64,000 nt of DNA from Lewinellaceae bacterium (GCA_016710765.1 JADJUJ010000007.1:186001-250000); one strand, 5' to 3'. Positions 34,911-47,622 are shown, counted from the stretch's first letter. Numbers and translations are program-made. Notes: generated from the letters alone by a model not told the origin.

Positions 34911-35600
34911 ATGGGAATCGGAATCTTTTTCATCAGTATTGTTTTTACCGTTATTGGTATGGTATTGAGCAGAACGCTGCGCAATAAATTTGAAAAATAC
35001 AGCCAGGTGCCGCTCGGCAATGGCATGACGGGAGCTGAAATCGCCACCACAATGCTCCGTTTCAATGGCATTTACGATGTGACGGTCACGCATGTCGAAG
35101 GTCAACTGACCGATCATTACAACCCTCAAAACAAAACCGTCAACCTCAGCAACGACGTTTATTACGGTCGGAGTGTGGCCGCTGCTGCCGTAGCCGCCCA
35201 TGAGTGTGGACATGCCGTGCAGCACGCCGAGGCTTACACTTTTTTAAAATTGCGTTCGGCGCTGGTGCCCGTTGTGAACATTGCGTCCAATGTGCAGCGT
35301 TACTTTATGATGTTCGGCTTGGTTGCGTTGTACCTGACCAAGCAGCCCATTATCATGATGGTTGTGCTGGCTGCTTTCGCCGTTACGGCATTATTTAGCC
35401 TCATTACCTTGCCGGTTGAGTTCGACGCAAGTCGCAGGGCGCTGGTTTGGCTCGACAACAGCGGTGTGGCCAAAGGCCCGCAATATGCCGGCGCCAAAGA
35501 TGCACTGACCTGGGCTGCGTTGACCTACGTGTCCGCTGCTTTGGCTGCGCTGGTGCAGTTCTTGTACCTGCTGATGATGTTTATGGGCCGCAGGGACTAA
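34911..35600 (+). CDS. Membrane zinc metallopeptidase (YugP-like)
   Basis: 229 residues with an N-terminal membrane helix (MGIGIFFISIVFTVIGMVLS), a soluble stretch carrying GMTGAEIATTMLRFNGIYDV, then the zinc site AAHECGHAVQHAEAY (HExxH), and three further membrane helices (residues ~125-150, ~155-175 and ~205-226). This is the neutral zinc metallopeptidase family PF04298, whose members are typified by Bacillus YugP. The substrate is unknown. Start ATG at 34911 is the first of the frame. Located on the plus strand alone, with the third copy of the dispersed element right after its stop. Confidence 0.92.
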   Translation: MGIGIFFISIVFTVIGMVLSRTLRNKFEKYSQVPLGNGMTGAEIATTMLRFNGIYDVTVTHVEGQLTDHYNPQNKTVNLSNDVYYGRSVAAAAVAAHECGHAVQHAEAYTFLKLRSALVPVVNIASNVQRYFMMFGLVALYLTKQPIIMMVVLAAFAVTALFSLITLPVEFDASRRALVWLDNSGVAKGPQYAGAKDALTWAALTYVSAALAALVQFLYLLMMFMGRRD

Positions 35601-35603
35601 ACT

Positions 35604-35863
35604 GGTCTTTAGGTGTTGGTCTTTGGGTGTTGGTCTTTAGGTGTTGGTCTTTGGGTGTGATCTGTGTTTGTTGTTCAAGGGCAGATCAGATACCGGGAAA
35701 ATTGGATTCCAATGCATTGATTTTTAATACAATATGCTTTGATAAACAATGTGCGTGCAGTTTTACAAAGGGTGTTCGAAATTTAATTCCAATTTCTCCA
35801 GCGTTTCATTGCACAAGGCACCCATAAGCGGTATCGAAACAAAAGACCAATACCCAAAGACAA
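35604..35863. repeat. Dispersed intergenic element, copy 3 of 3, with a 14-bp minisatellite
   Basis: Starts with four tandem 14-bp units alternating GGTCTTTAGGTGTT and GGTCTTTGGGTGTT (35604-35659). The core then repeats the blocks of copies 1 and 2: CAATGCATTGATTTT, GTGCGTGCAGTTTTA, GGTGTTCGAAATTTAATTC, CACAAGGCACCC and ATCGAAAC. It ends with AAAGACCAATACCCAAAGAC, the inverted 14-bp unit. It fills most of the 330-bp gap between two plus-strand genes. No gene is visible. Confidence 0.75.
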
Positions 35864-35930
35864 AAGTCCGGCTTAGGTGTAGCAGTTTGTATTTGTAGCG
35901 CCTAAAGGTCAATTTTATTCTACCCTGTTC

Positions 35931-36851
35931 ATGGCTACCCCTGTCAAATTATCGCCTCGCAAGAGCCGGTTTCGGCGCCGCTTTTTTGTCGGTTTTTCCC
36001 TGTTGATGCTGTCGTGGATGATTGCTGTTCAGGCGGGTTGCTTGGCAATGCGTACATCCGATAAGGCCTGGGTGACCAAACTTACAGAAAAGGGGCAGTT
36101 GGCGCAACCCGTTTTTTCGGATATTCCTTCGGCGGCGGATGGCCGGACCATTCACGCGGTTTCCATCCAGCAAAGCAGCGATTTGCCCGTTGTGGTGATG
36201 GTGCACGGTTCTCCGGGGTCTGCGGATGCTTATCTCGATTATTTATCCGACACCACGCTGACCCGGCAGGTGCAGGTTATCTCCATCGATCGCCCCGGAT
36301 TTGGGTACACCAGTGGTTTTGGGAAGCCCGAACCTTCCTTGGAAAAACAGGCAGCAGCCATCAAGGCCGTGCTGGATAGCCTGGCGCCCGGGAAAAAAGC
36401 CATATTGGTGGGGCATTCGTTGGGCTGCCCAGTGGCGGTTTGTGCGGCCATTCATTATCCCAATTTGGTGGCAGGATTGGTTTTGCTGGGCGCTTCCGTA
36501 GATCCTGCACTGGAGCCCGACTATTGGTGGCAGTCGACGGTCGACAATCCGCCGGTGTGTTGGTTCATCCCGAAAAGCTTGTGGACCAGCAATGCGGAAA
36601 TCATCCCTTTGAGGGGAGAGTTGGAGGCCATGATCCCGTTGTGGTCGCAGATTACCTGTCCGGTGACCATGATTCATGCCCACGACGACCGCCTGGTAGA
36701 TTTTGGGAATGTGGCATTTTCAAGGGAGAAACTGGTGAACTCCGTGCGCTTTGATACCTTGATTTTTGACAAAGGCGATCATTTTGTGGTGTGGACGCAG
36801 CATGATAAGGTGCGGAAAGCGATATTGGATTTGTTGCTCTACGCAAAATAA
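35931..36851 (+). CDS. Alpha/beta hydrolase, membrane-anchored
   Basis: 306 residues. An N-terminal basic segment and one hydrophobic helix (FFVGFSLLMLSWMIAVQAGC) suggest a signal anchor; the final AGC could also be a lipobox. The hydrolase fold follows: oxyanion motif VVVMVHGSPGSAD, nucleophile elbow LVGHSLGCPVAV (Ser), acid in MIHAHDDRLVDFG (Asp) and His in FDKGDHFVVW. All three triad residues are therefore present. Esterase, lipase or related activity is likely; the substrate cannot be predicted. The gene stands alone and converges with the deacetylase gene after 28 bp. Confidence 0.9.
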   Translation: MATPVKLSPRKSRFRRRFFVGFSLLMLSWMIAVQAGCLAMRTSDKAWVTKLTEKGQLAQPVFSDIPSAADGRTIHAVSIQQSSDLPVVVMVHGSPGSADAYLDYLSDTTLTRQVQVISIDRPGFGYTSGFGKPEPSLEKQAAAIKAVLDSLAPGKKAILVGHSLGCPVAVCAAIHYPNLVAGLVLLGASVDPALEPDYWWQSTVDNPPVCWFIPKSLWTSNAEIIPLRGELEAMIPLWSQITCPVTMIHAHDDRLVDFGNVAFSREKLVNSVRFDTLIFDKGDHFVVWTQHDKVRKAILDLLLYAK

Positions 36852-36879
36852 GATAAGGGCGATCCTTGTCTTGTTTAGG

Positions 36880-37557
36880 CTACAGACCCCAGCCAAAGCA
36901 TCTTTCTACGGCCTTTTCTTTGGGCACAGGATCAATAGGGTTGCTCGGGACAGCCTTAAACCTGTAGCCTTGTCCGGCGTAATACTCCAAAATTCTTGGC
37001 AGTACATAGCGCAACTTTTTTTCCGCTTTTTTACTGTCGTGCATGACAATAATGGAACCGGCTTCGGCATGTTCCACCACGTTGTTCAGGCATGTTTCCG
37101 GGCTGATGGCCGGATCAAAATCGCCACTCAGCACATCCCACATGATAATCCGGTAATGGCGTTCGAGAAACGACCGTTGCCCGGGGCGGATCCGTCCGTA
37201 AGGCGGGCGGAACAAATTGCTGCATACCAGTTGAGCGCAGCGCCGTACATTGTGGAAATAATTCAGGTTATCGGTGTTCCAGCCGTTTAGGTGGTTGAAA
37301 GTGTGGTTGCCAACGGCATGCCCGGCATCTACAACTTGTTGAAATACGTCGGGGTATTTGCGAATGTTGTCGCCCACACAAAAGAAGGTGGCTTTTGCCT
37401 GAAATTCCTGCAGGGTTTGCAATACCCAGGGTGTGACTTCAGGGATGGGGCCATCGTCAAAGGTGAGGTAAAGGGTGTTTTCCTTTTCCGATGGTACGTC
37501 CCAGACATACGCCGGCATAAGGGCTTTTAACAGCCGCGGAGTTTTAACAAGATACAT
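36880..37557 (-). CDS. Polysaccharide deacetylase family protein (NodB domain)
   Basis: 225 residues. NodB motifs: MT1 LYLTFDDGPIPEVTPWVLQT (Asp pair), MT2 HAVGNHTFNHLN (two metal His), MT3 LFRPPYGRI, MT4 IIMWDVLSGDFDP and MT5 GSIIVMHDSKK. The metal triad Asp-His-His is complete, so a zinc- or cobalt-dependent de-N-acetylase acting on peptidoglycan or a surface glycan is likely. No clear signal peptide is seen (MYLVKTPRLLKALMPAYVWD), so it may be cytoplasmic or membrane-associated. It is transcribed divergently from gltX. Confidence 0.92.
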   Translation of the reverse strand: MYLVKTPRLLKALMPAYVWDVPSEKENTLYLTFDDGPIPEVTPWVLQTLQEFQAKATFFCVGDNIRKYPDVFQQVVDAGHAVGNHTFNHLNGWNTDNLNYFHNVRRCAQLVCSNLFRPPYGRIRPGQRSFLERHYRIIMWDVLSGDFDPAISPETCLNNVVEHAEAGSIIVMHDSKKAEKKLRYVLPRILEYYAGQGYRFKAVPSNPIDPVPKEKAVERCFGWGL

Positions 37558-37814
37558 GGATTACGATATACGGTAATGACGAATGGGTTTTTATTACATG
37601 TGACGGCGAAAAACCGCTACTTTTGCTGCAAGTTAGGCGGAATAGGCTGATAAACGCAAGTTGTATCGCCCTACTTGCCTGAAATTACCTTAAATAACAC
37701 TGAAAAAAGGCCCTTTGTCGGGTTTTTACATATCATATAAACAAGAACACGACAGGACAGTTTCAATTTTACACAAAAAAGAAGGCTGTCCATTCTAATA
37801 CTGATCATAGCGAG

Positions 37815-39337
37815 ATGTCTGTACGAGTAAGATTTGCCCCATCCCCAACCGGCGCGCTGCACATTGGCGGCGTACGCACGGCCCTTTACAACTACCTTTT
37901 GGCCCGCAAAACTGGCGGGCAGTTTATCCTGCGTATTGAGGACACGGACCAGAACCGGTATGTGCCCGGAGCGGAGGACTACATCATTGAAACCCTGAAA
38001 TGGCTGGGCATGATTCCGGATGAGGGGGTAGGTTTTGGGGGCGACAAAGGGCCTTACCGGCAGAGCGACCGCAAAGCCATTTACGGCGAATATGCGCACC
38101 AACTGGTCGCGCTTGGAAAGGCCTATTATGCCTTTGATACCCCGGAAGCACTGGATGCGCAGCGCACAGCAGTGGAGAACTTCACCTACAACCACAGCAC
38201 CCGCGACGGGCTGCACAACAGTCTGACCCTTTCAAAGCGGAAACCGATGCCTTGCTGGCATCGGGCACGCCGTATGTGATTCGGTTGAAGGTGGAACCCG
38301 GCCGGGAAATCGTGATTCAGGACCTGATCCGCGACCAAGTAAGCGTGCAAAGCAGCGAACTGGACGATAAAGTACTCCTTAAGGCGGATGGTATGCCGAC
38401 CTACCACCTGGCCAATATTGTGGACGATCACCTCATGGAAATTACCCATGTCATTCGTGGGGAGGAATGGTTGCCGAGCACCGCCCACCACGTGCTGTTG
38501 TACGAGGGGTTTGGCTGGCAGGATACCATGCCGCAGTTTGCCCACCTGCCCTTGATCATGAAACCGGTGGGCAATGGCAAACTGAGCAAACGGGATGGTG
38601 CAAAATTTGGCATTCCGGTATTCCCCTTGTCGTGGAAAGGAGAGGTTGAAGCCGACAGTTTTACCGGTTTTCGGGAGGCTGGTTTTCTGCCTGCCGCAAC
38701 CATTAATTTCCTGGCGTTGTTGGGCTGGCATCCCGGCACTGATCAGGAGATTTTTAGCATGGAAGAATTGATTGCCGCTTTTTCCATTGAAAGCATAGGG
38801 AAAAGTGGTGCTCGTTTCGATTACGATAAAGCAAAATGGTTCAACCAAAAATACTTACAACAAAGCAGTGATGCCGAACTGGCGACGATGATGGCGCCAT
38901 ATGCCGCGGCCAAGGGCTATTCGACCGATGCGGCGTTGCTGGAAGGTATTGCCAGGCTGATGAAAGAACGCGTGACCTTTGTCCCCGACTTTGTTGAAGA
39001 GGGTTATTATCTCTTTGAGCCCGTGCGCACATACGACGAAGATGCCGTTGCCAAAAAATGGTCGGCTCGTTTGGAGCCTTCTTTTCAGGCCTTGATTGAA
39101 TGGTTCCGCAATACTGCCGCGTTCGAGGCGATTACCCTGGAACAAGGTGTGAAAACCTTCATGGCGGAAAATACCCTCAAGCCGGGGGAGGTTTTGCCAT
39201 TGTTGCGGCTGGCCCTGGCTGGTACGATGAAAGGCCCTGCTGTGTTTGATATGGCTGAGTTTTTAGGGCGTGATGCAACCTGCGCACGACTGGAGGCGGC
39301 GCTCCAATTTTTCAAAACCCGCATAACCACAGTATGA
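37815..39337 (+). CDS. gltX: Glutamyl-tRNA synthetase, one frameshift
   Basis: About 507 residues after bridging. Charges tRNA-Glu in the cytoplasm; class I synthetase. HIGH-type signature in [20 protein letters not shown], then [20 protein letters not shown], and the KMSKS equivalent [14 protein letters not shown]. The C-terminal helical anticodon domain ends [18 protein letters not shown]. The frame breaks near 38232: SLTLS continues one frame over as [20 protein letters not shown], which needs one added base in TTTCAAAG. The gene is essential and otherwise perfect on both sides, so the break is probably an assembly error. TACTTTTG at 37618-37625 may be its -7 box. Confidence 0.93.
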
Positions 39338-39358
39338 ACAACCAAAACCATATAAACC

Positions 39359-39544
39359 ATGGAAAACGACAAAAAAAACAAACCGGAGGAGCCGGAAAGC
39401 CAGGAGGGTGCAGCGGAACAAAAAATGCCTAAGATTGACATCCGGGTGAATGCGTTCGGCGAAATTGTGAAAGATTACGATATTGAGCAAATCAACCGGT
39501 ATCTTGATGAGCATACGGAGGATAAAAAACTGAAATCGGACTGA
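39359..39544 (+). CDS. Small conserved hypothetical protein after gltX
   Basis: 61 residues. A charged, Glu/Lys-rich, probably disordered N-terminal half is followed by a more ordered segment KIDIRVNAFGEIVKDYDIEQ INRYLDEHTEDKKL. No signal or membrane segment. The gene lies 21 bp after gltX in the same direction, so it is probably cotranscribed. I recognise no domain. Codon pattern and close spacing support a real gene. Confidence 0.65.
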   Translation: MENDKKNKPEEPESQEGAAEQKMPKIDIRVNAFGEIVKDYDIEQINRYLDEHTEDKKLKSD

Positions 39545-39712
39545 TTGGGTCGTTGGCGAATCGCCACGGGCATTGGTGCGACAACAAGTCCTTTAACCGT
39601 TTTGCTTGCCACAAAGGCCAAGCGCCTGGTTATTTAATCCCATGTCTATTTAATCTCTTTCCGCGTCGGAATTGCATAATCTTTAAACTGGCACAGCCAG
39701 CTGAATGCTAGT

Positions 39713-42700
39713 ATGATGAACCGGTTATTCAAGTGTTTTTTAGCCAGCGTACTTACGTTGGGATTAACGGCTTTTTTCCAACCTGTGTTGGTAAATGCGC
39801 AATTTTCATTCAGTTATCCTGGTCCGAATGTATTGGCGGTAGGCCCTACTTGTTCTACCCCGCTGTCACCACAACTGGGAACGCCAATTGTTACCTCCAC
39901 AGGCGGCGCCATCACGGTTAGTCAAATTGACTCTGTTGCTTCCGGTTTCGGTTTGTATGCCGCTACCTGGACCACCGGCGAACAAGCCAATATTGTCTGG
40001 CATGTGGAGGATGCCATGGGCAATATGGCCAATTTCTTTTTTTCGGTCACATTTGCCGATTTGACCGGTCCTGTATTTGACCTTACCGGTATTCCAACCT
40101 TGATTCAGGTGAGTTCTATTGTGCAAGTCCCGCCGGCCCCCAATATTCCGGTAGTCGACAACTGTACCAGCACCAGCACCACTTTTGTGGAAACAACCCC
40201 GCCAGGTATTTGTATGGGGGGTACCTTTACCCGCACCTGGACGGCCTCTGATACCAACGCCAATACCACCGTTTTTACCCAAACCATCATCGTTTACAAC
40301 GATACCTTGCCCCCGCAGGTGCAAGTTTCGCCTGCTAATGGCGCGGCTCCATGTGACCAGCTGGCTACGGCTTACCCCAACTGGCTGTCGGCCCAAATGG
40401 CGGCATTTAATGCTACCGATGCCTCTACACCCATTGCTTATACCAATAACGCGCCGCCAACCTTTCCGCTTGGCTGCGCCATGCCCATTACCGTTACATT
40501 CCAGGCAACGGATGCCTGCGGCTTGAAGTCTACCAGGACGGCTGTTTTTACAACTTCTGACAACACGCCTCCGGTTATTACGCGTATACCACAAGATTCG
40601 GTGGTAGCCTGTTCTCCAACAGGCAATCAGTTGGTGTCGCTGGCCGACTGGATTCACCGAAAAGCAGGCATGAACTACCAGGACGCCTGTTCGACCAAGC
40701 CGGAACAAGTTGTTTCGATGCAAGTAAACGGACAGCCGGCCGATTCTGCGCAAGTTGTGGCTGCATTTATTAATTCGTTCAACAATGGCTGCGGAACCCA
40801 ACAAATTGGGAGCACCACTTATGATAAAATCAGGGCGAAGGTAACGGTCAGTTTTTCAGTAAAAGACCCCTGCAACAACAGCACCAATGCCGGCCTGGCC
40901 ACTTTTGCGGCCATGGATACCCTGCCGCCGATCATTACCGGCGATTCCCTTCACCTGGAGCAATGCGGCGGGGGCAACGACCAGCAACAATTGATTGACT
41001 GGATCGAGGATCACGGCGGTGCTACCTTGTCCGACGATTGTTCGGGCGCGGTATGGACCAGTTTTACCTGGACGACCTCGACTGGAAACACTGGGGTTGG
41101 CGCATTTGGCAGCGGCCCTTACCCACAAGTGCAGGCGAACAACTGCAATTGGTTCGTAGACGTCACTTTTCGGGCAACCGACGATTGCGGCAACATTGGC
41201 GCAGCCACCCTGCGCTTTAAGATTTACGACGACATTCCTCCGGTGTTGTCGGGATTCCAACCCATTGTTACCATCTATTGCCCACAGGCTTTTCCCACGG
41301 CATTTCCCGGAAATGTAACCGACAACTGCGACAACAATGTTGCCATTGCGCATGCTTATGTGTTTTCTGATACTACTTGCGTGGGCAATTATACCCTGAA
41401 AGTTACCTGGACGGGCACCGACGATTGTGGCAACAGCAGCGCTGTTCAACAAACTTATCTGGTTCGCGACACCCTTGCGCCCGTTTTTAACCTGGTGCCA
41501 GCCAATATTACGGCGAGTTGCGAGACCTACACAACCCTGGTGTTGCCTGTACCCGGTACTGATGTGACAGCAACCGATGTTTGTGGCGCCATGAATGGCA
41601 TCACCGTTGGGGAAATCAGCAACCAGAATCCCAATCCGGCGGTTTGTGGCCATTATAATTTTACCCTAACCAGGATATTTACCGCCAGCGATGTTTGTGG
41701 CAATACTTCCACTGCTACCCAGCAAGTGCAGGTGCAGGACAATGTGGGTCCGGTATTGACCGGTTTTCTGGATACCATGCTTGCTTGTGAGGTAACACCG
41801 ATTACGCCGGCGCCTACGGCCAGCGACAATTGTAGTGGTATTTTGGTGCCTCCGTTTACGATTGACACGGTGATAACGGCAGGTGCTTGTCCTGATGCTT
41901 ATACCATGACGCTGACTTGGCAGGCTACCGATGTTTGTGGCAACACAGGCACATTTAGTCAAAATGTAATCGTACAGGATACGATGCGCCCAACTTTGCA
42001 GGGCATCCCTGCTGACATCACAGTAGAATGTAACATGATTCCCGGTGCGCCTGCATTGGCCAGCATTTCAGGCTCCGATAATTGCGACGAAGATGTGACG
42101 GTGGTGATGAATGAATACGAAATACGCGACCCAAACTTGTCAAATTGTGCCCACTGGACCAATTATATCGTTGTTCGGGAGTGGACCGCAAGCGATAATT
42201 GTGGCAATTCAAGGACCTATACCCAACAGATTCATGTTGAGGATACTACTCCACCCGAGATAGTTTTGCCCAATGCCGTCATGCTGCCGTCGAGCCCAGG
42301 TTTGTGCGGCGCCAACGTGGTGCCACCAGCGCCCTTGTCGGTATTCGACGACTGCACTGCGCAGGCTGCAAACATCATGCTCAGTGATACCGCAGCCTTG
42401 CAAACCGCCGGCGGTGGTCAATCGAGCACATTACCTGTTGATACCATCTTTTTCTCCTGGGCAGCACCCAACATGCCACCACTTACACCGGCAATTGACT
42501 CCGCTACGCTTACCATATCATTGCGCAACGCCGATGCCGACGGACTGGCCGAGTATCTGTTGGTGTACGGTGAGGACAATGTGTTGCTGGGCAAAACTGC
42601 TCAATCTCCATTAGCCTGTGCGGACAGTGATACCAGTTTTAAAATTCCACCTGCCCTGCTGAATGCCTGGCTGACAGATGGAACACTCGATATTACCCTC

Positions 42701-45700
42701 ACGCCCGTTGGAACCGGTAGTTCGGCTTTGAACCCCTATTGTCCTGGGGGCGGCCAGGCCATTGCGAAGATCACTTATCCGGTAGCGACGCAACAAGTGC
42801 CGCTCACCGTGACGTTTAAGATTGACAATGGCCCGGTGCAGGTGTTTCCAACTGTTGTCAGTACTTTTTTGAGCGTTGGCAGCCATGAAATAACCTACAC
42901 GGCGACCGATTGTGCCGGCAACAGCAGCACCGCCACCATTCCCGTTGTCGTGGAAGATGTGGAGCCGCCATACCTGAGTTCAACGCCACCATCCACGGCC
43001 TACGTTGATGCCGATTGTATGGCCGACGTGTTGTTGCCATTTCCCAACATTGTTGAAAATTGCAGCCTGTTTGGCAATTACCTCAAGAGTTCCAATATCG
43101 TGCCAGTGAAGTTTGAAATGGACCCCGATATTGGCAATATCCCCAAAGAAGTTACGCTGGTGGTTACTGGCGCTGTGCCCAACGCCGTTACTGGCGGTGT
43201 GCTGCGGATCAAACATAAAGGCGATAATGCTCAGGCAGCATTAGGGGAGTTCTATCGTGTATTTGGTGAGGACAGTAATACCATTCCCATCGCGACCACT
43301 ACGCCCGGCAGCATGGCCGGAGAATGTAGCACCTTTCATGTCAGTACGATTACTTTATCGGCTGCCACGATCAACAACTGGGCGGCCGACAATCAAATCC
43401 GTATTAAACTCCGCCCAAACAAGGATTTACTGAGTTATACCGACTTCATCAGCCCTTGCGCTGCCGTAAACCCTGTTGACAGTACCGATGGCATCAGCAG
43501 CGTTCAAATAGAGATCGAATACGACTATGCTGTTGTCAATTACGATGTGCAGAAGAGTCCTTCCGGCCCTGTGTTGTTCAGTGGTCAGTTGTTTGGCAAC
43601 CAGACCGAGGTTAACCTTGGGCCTGGCGACTATGTTGTCCATTACGATGCCATGGATGCAACCGGGCTAATTGGGACCACCTCCTATCCTTTGCTCGTAC
43701 GGGACACCATTCGCCCCATGGCATTTTGTAAAAACAAAACCATATTCGTCAATGTCTCGGGCGAGACCAATTACACCCTCACCGCAGCTGAAATCAACAA
43801 TGGCAGTACCGACAATTGTTCTGGCACCAACCTGAGTTTTCAGCTCAACCCATCGGTATTCAATTGCAACCAGGCGGGCGCCAATTATGCCGTGACCCTC
43901 ACGGTTACCGATACCTCTGGAAATGCTGCAACCTGCCAGTCGATCGTACGGGTAGAAACGGCTCCTTTTACGCCTACTTACGATCAGGTATGTCTGGGTG
44001 ATACCCTTCGCTTATATGCCAACCCGCCGGCAACGCCAGGCGGTCCGGGTATTTTCACCTATCTGTGGACTTATCCCAATGCCTCCACCGCAACCCAGCA
44101 AAATCCAGTGCTCCCCAACACCTCCATGGCGCAAGAGGGACTCTATACCATTAAGCTGACGGGTCTGACCGGCTGCACGGCTACTGCCACGGTTTTTGTT
44201 GACCTCATCAACCTGCCCAACCAGCCAACCATTCAAGCCAACAGTGTATGTGCCGGATCGGACATCCTGTTGACCGCAATGCCTGCTTTTAACGGAATCG
44301 GTGTAAGTTATGAATGGTATACTGGCACGTTGGCCAGTCCCGTTCTGGTGGCCACAACCCCTGGACCTACGCTAAGTATAATACAGCCGGCACCAGGCAC
44401 TTACCAGTATTTTGTCAAAATAATTGGCAACGGATGTGTTTCCCTGCCCTCTGCCCTAACGCCGGTACAGGTATTTAACCTGCCGGTGGCGAGTATTCAA
44501 CAGGGGCCGGCAATCTCCTTGTGTGAGTGCGATGCGCGGGTACTTGGCACTACGGTGCAGAACAACAACCCACCCATTACCTATGTCTGGAGCGGTCCCA
44601 ATGGGTTTTCCAGCAATCAACAATTCCCTCCGGTTAAGTCATGTGTTGCCTTGGCTGATTCCGGTATTTACACCCTTATTGTTTATCAAAATGGCTGCGC
44701 GTCGCTTCCAGTCAATACCCAAATTACTGTAAAGCCCAAGCCTCCGGTTCCCCAGATCATGGGCGCTACCCAGGTGTGCGAAGGAGCAACAGTACAATTG
44801 ATGGTGGGCAATATTCCTACCGCAGAAAATTATTACTGGATTGGCCCTGGCCTGGATACCATTATTACCGGTACCAATAAATTGATCCGCCCCGCTGTTT
44901 CGCTGGCCGATTCCGGATCCTGGCGGGTAATTGTTGTGCAACAAGGCTGTTACTCTGACGCTTCGCTGCCGGCATTGCTGCAAGTTCAGGCGTATCCGCA
45001 GGTATTTGCAGATGCGAATGCACCACTGTGTGAAGGCACCGACTCCTTGCACCTGATGGCTTCTGCAAGTACCGGAGGACTTAGTTACATGTGGACTGGC
45101 CCGAACAGTTATGTTTCCAACCAACAAAATCCCAACCCGCCCCCTGTGGCCGGATGGTATAAGGTCAAGGCCAGCACGAGTTTTGGCTGCGCTGATACCG
45201 ACTCGGTGTTGGTGCAGTTTACCCCGGTGCCCATCATCTCTTCAGTAACCAATGATGCGCCCATTTGTGCCGATGGCAATGTCCCGGTTACCCTTTCTTC
45301 GGTAGTCGTTTCTGCCTATCCAATTGTAACCTATCAATGGTTTGGACCGAGCTTTTTTAGCACTATGTCATCGCCTTTTATTCCTTCGGCCAATTCCAGT
45401 AAAAACGGCACTTATGTACTGACGGTGTTTGACAGCCTTGGCTGCCGCTCGTTGTCGGCCTCCACCGTTATCGATATTCATGATATTCCACCAACCCCAA
45501 CCATCGCGCAGCCTGCTGCGGTTTGTGTGGGTGAAACCGTAACGCTCCAACTCACCAACGCTACCAGTTACCAAAACGGAAGTTTTGATTTTGTATGGAC
45601 GCTGCCCAACAACAGCCAGGTGGTCACCACGCAGCCTGTTTACACCATCTCCAATGCCCAAACCGGAAACTCCGGCCAATACAAGGTTTTGGTTACCTCG

Positions 45701-47622
45701 GACACATGTACCTCGCTGGAGTCGGTGCCCGTCACCGTCACCATCAATCCATATCCCAACCCGCCGGTTATCACGGCAACACCCAACCCGGTATGTGAAG
45801 GCAGTACGCTGAATCTTTCGGTGCCCCTAATACCCGGTGCCACTTACGACTGGATCGCGCCCTTCGGCCCTGACCCACCGAACCTGCACTCAGTGAACAT
45901 ATCCAACATCGCTTTGAATCAGGCTGGGATATACTATTGCCGGATTACCATCAACGGATGCACGTCCTTACAAGGTGAAGGTTTGATTATAAATGTGTTG
46001 CCCAGGCCAGCACAGCCGATCATCGCAGCGCCGATTGCCGCAGTGTGTTTGGACCAAAATGTGGATACCCTGTCGTTAAAACTGACAACTGGCTCGACAA
46101 CGCCGAATGCAACGTACACCTGGTACAACAGTTCAAATGAGGTGCTGGCAGGACCGTCGCTTTCCACGACCTTTAAAACCACCGATTTCTCCAATTTTAA
46201 CCCGAGTCAAAACAGCTATTTCGTCGTGGCCAACCTGAACGGTTGCGTGTCTGCTGCTTCTCCGGTAGTGATGTCACAGTTTGATACCATACCCGCAGGT
46301 ATTATTGCTTACGCAGGGGAGGACCGGCCGATTTGTGCAGCGCAGCCCTTTATGCTGAATGCGTCTGCCCCTGCCACAGGTACGGGTCGTTGGATGCCTG
46401 TTGCAGGGCAGCCTGCAACGGTAATTGTCAATCCGCCGTTGTTCAACTCCAATGTTTCCGGAGCGGTTGCGGGCAATGTTTACCAGTATGCCTGGGCCTT
46501 GTCTAATGGCGCGTGCAAAAACTTCAGTGCCGATACGGTGGTCATTACAGCCGTTGCTTTTGAGCAGGCGGTTGCACAAACCATTCTGGACACTTGCTTT
46601 GCCGAATCGGTGACTTTAAATGCCACCCAGGGCCAGAACACCACAGGAATCTGGACGCAGGTGCCTGGCCAGGCTTTGTTGGGTGTGACCATCAACGAAC
46701 CGCTAAACCCCAAAACTTCGGTAAGCAATCTGGATCCGGCGGAAACCTATTATTTTTACTGGACGCTTGCGGACATCGGGTGCGGAACCTCTACCATAGA
46801 GGTGGTGGTGCGCAATATTGGCACAGAGGCCTATGCCGGCCCTGATGCAAACATTTGCAATATGGATTCCTGTGTCGTGCTCAACGCCGCACCACTTGCC
46901 GACAACGAAACCGGAAAATGGACCAGCACCAACCCCTTTGCGGTGATTGCCAATCCGGCTTCACCCAATACCACCGCCTGCGGCTTGCAGGTGGGTGACA
47001 ATACCTTTTATTGGGTGACCAACGAAGGATTGTGTGGGGATTTGTCGCGCGATACCGTTGTTGTTCACTATGAAATTACACCCATTACCCGCCACGACAC
47101 GGTGTACGTTGCGTACGGATCACGGCAGACGTTTAACGTGCTGACCAACGATATTTTGCCTCCTCAATACAATGTAGTGGTGCAGGAACAGCCCCAGCAC
47201 GGAACCTTCGAGGTACAGAGTAAAGGGATTTATACTTACCAGCCGGCTATTGGTTTCACAGGCGTCGATCAGATGCTTTACCGGGTTTGTAACCTGAACT
47301 GTTCGGATGCCTGCAATACCGCTAAAGTGACGATTATAGTACTGGAACCCGACGATTGTGTTATACCAACGGTAATTACCCTAACGACGATGGCGTGAAT
47401 GACATCTTTTTTGTGCCGTGTATCGCCTGCGACTGCATCCCTGACAACGAAGTGAGCCTTTTTAACCAATGGGGAGACGAGGTTTTTCACGCCAAGCCGT
47501 ATAACAACGATTGGTCGGGTACCTATAATGGTCAGCCGCTTCCTTCAGGCACGTATTTTTACATAGTAAAATTCAATGGTGACGGTGGGGTCCGACAAGG
47601 CTTTTTAGTCATACAGCGATAA
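39713..47622 (+). CDS. Giant secreted adhesin-like protein, HYR/Ig-like repeats, T9SS type B domain, one frameshift
   Basis: About 2,636 residues after bridging. Signal peptide at 1-29 (ends PVLVNAQ). Residues ~30-1420 are tandem HYR-like beta modules, recognisable by recurring DTLPP/DTxxP starts, DNC motifs and ATDxCGN strands. They are interrupted by lectin-like segments near residues 920-1060 and 1150-1300. Residues ~1430-2280 are PKD/Ig-like modules with a Cys-Val-Gly-Asp style start (VCLGDTLRLYA, VCAGSDILLTA, VCEGATVQLMV). Residues ~2455-2550 hold a cadherin-like module (FNVLTNDILPPQYNV). After the break at 47371-47372 (one G missing) the frame continues GNYPNDDGVNDIFFVPC ... LFNQWGDEVF, a gliding-motility-associated (CHU_C) type B sorting domain ending at 47622. 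Next gene is a PorP/SprF homologue 48 bp on, the usual partner. Confidence 0.88.

Noticed and set aside
39866..40804. 312-codon minus-strand open frame inside the first giant gene
   Set aside because: It is antisense to well-supported HYR-like repeats; its composition (Arg/Gly/His-rich, no signal or domain) is that of a shadow frame.
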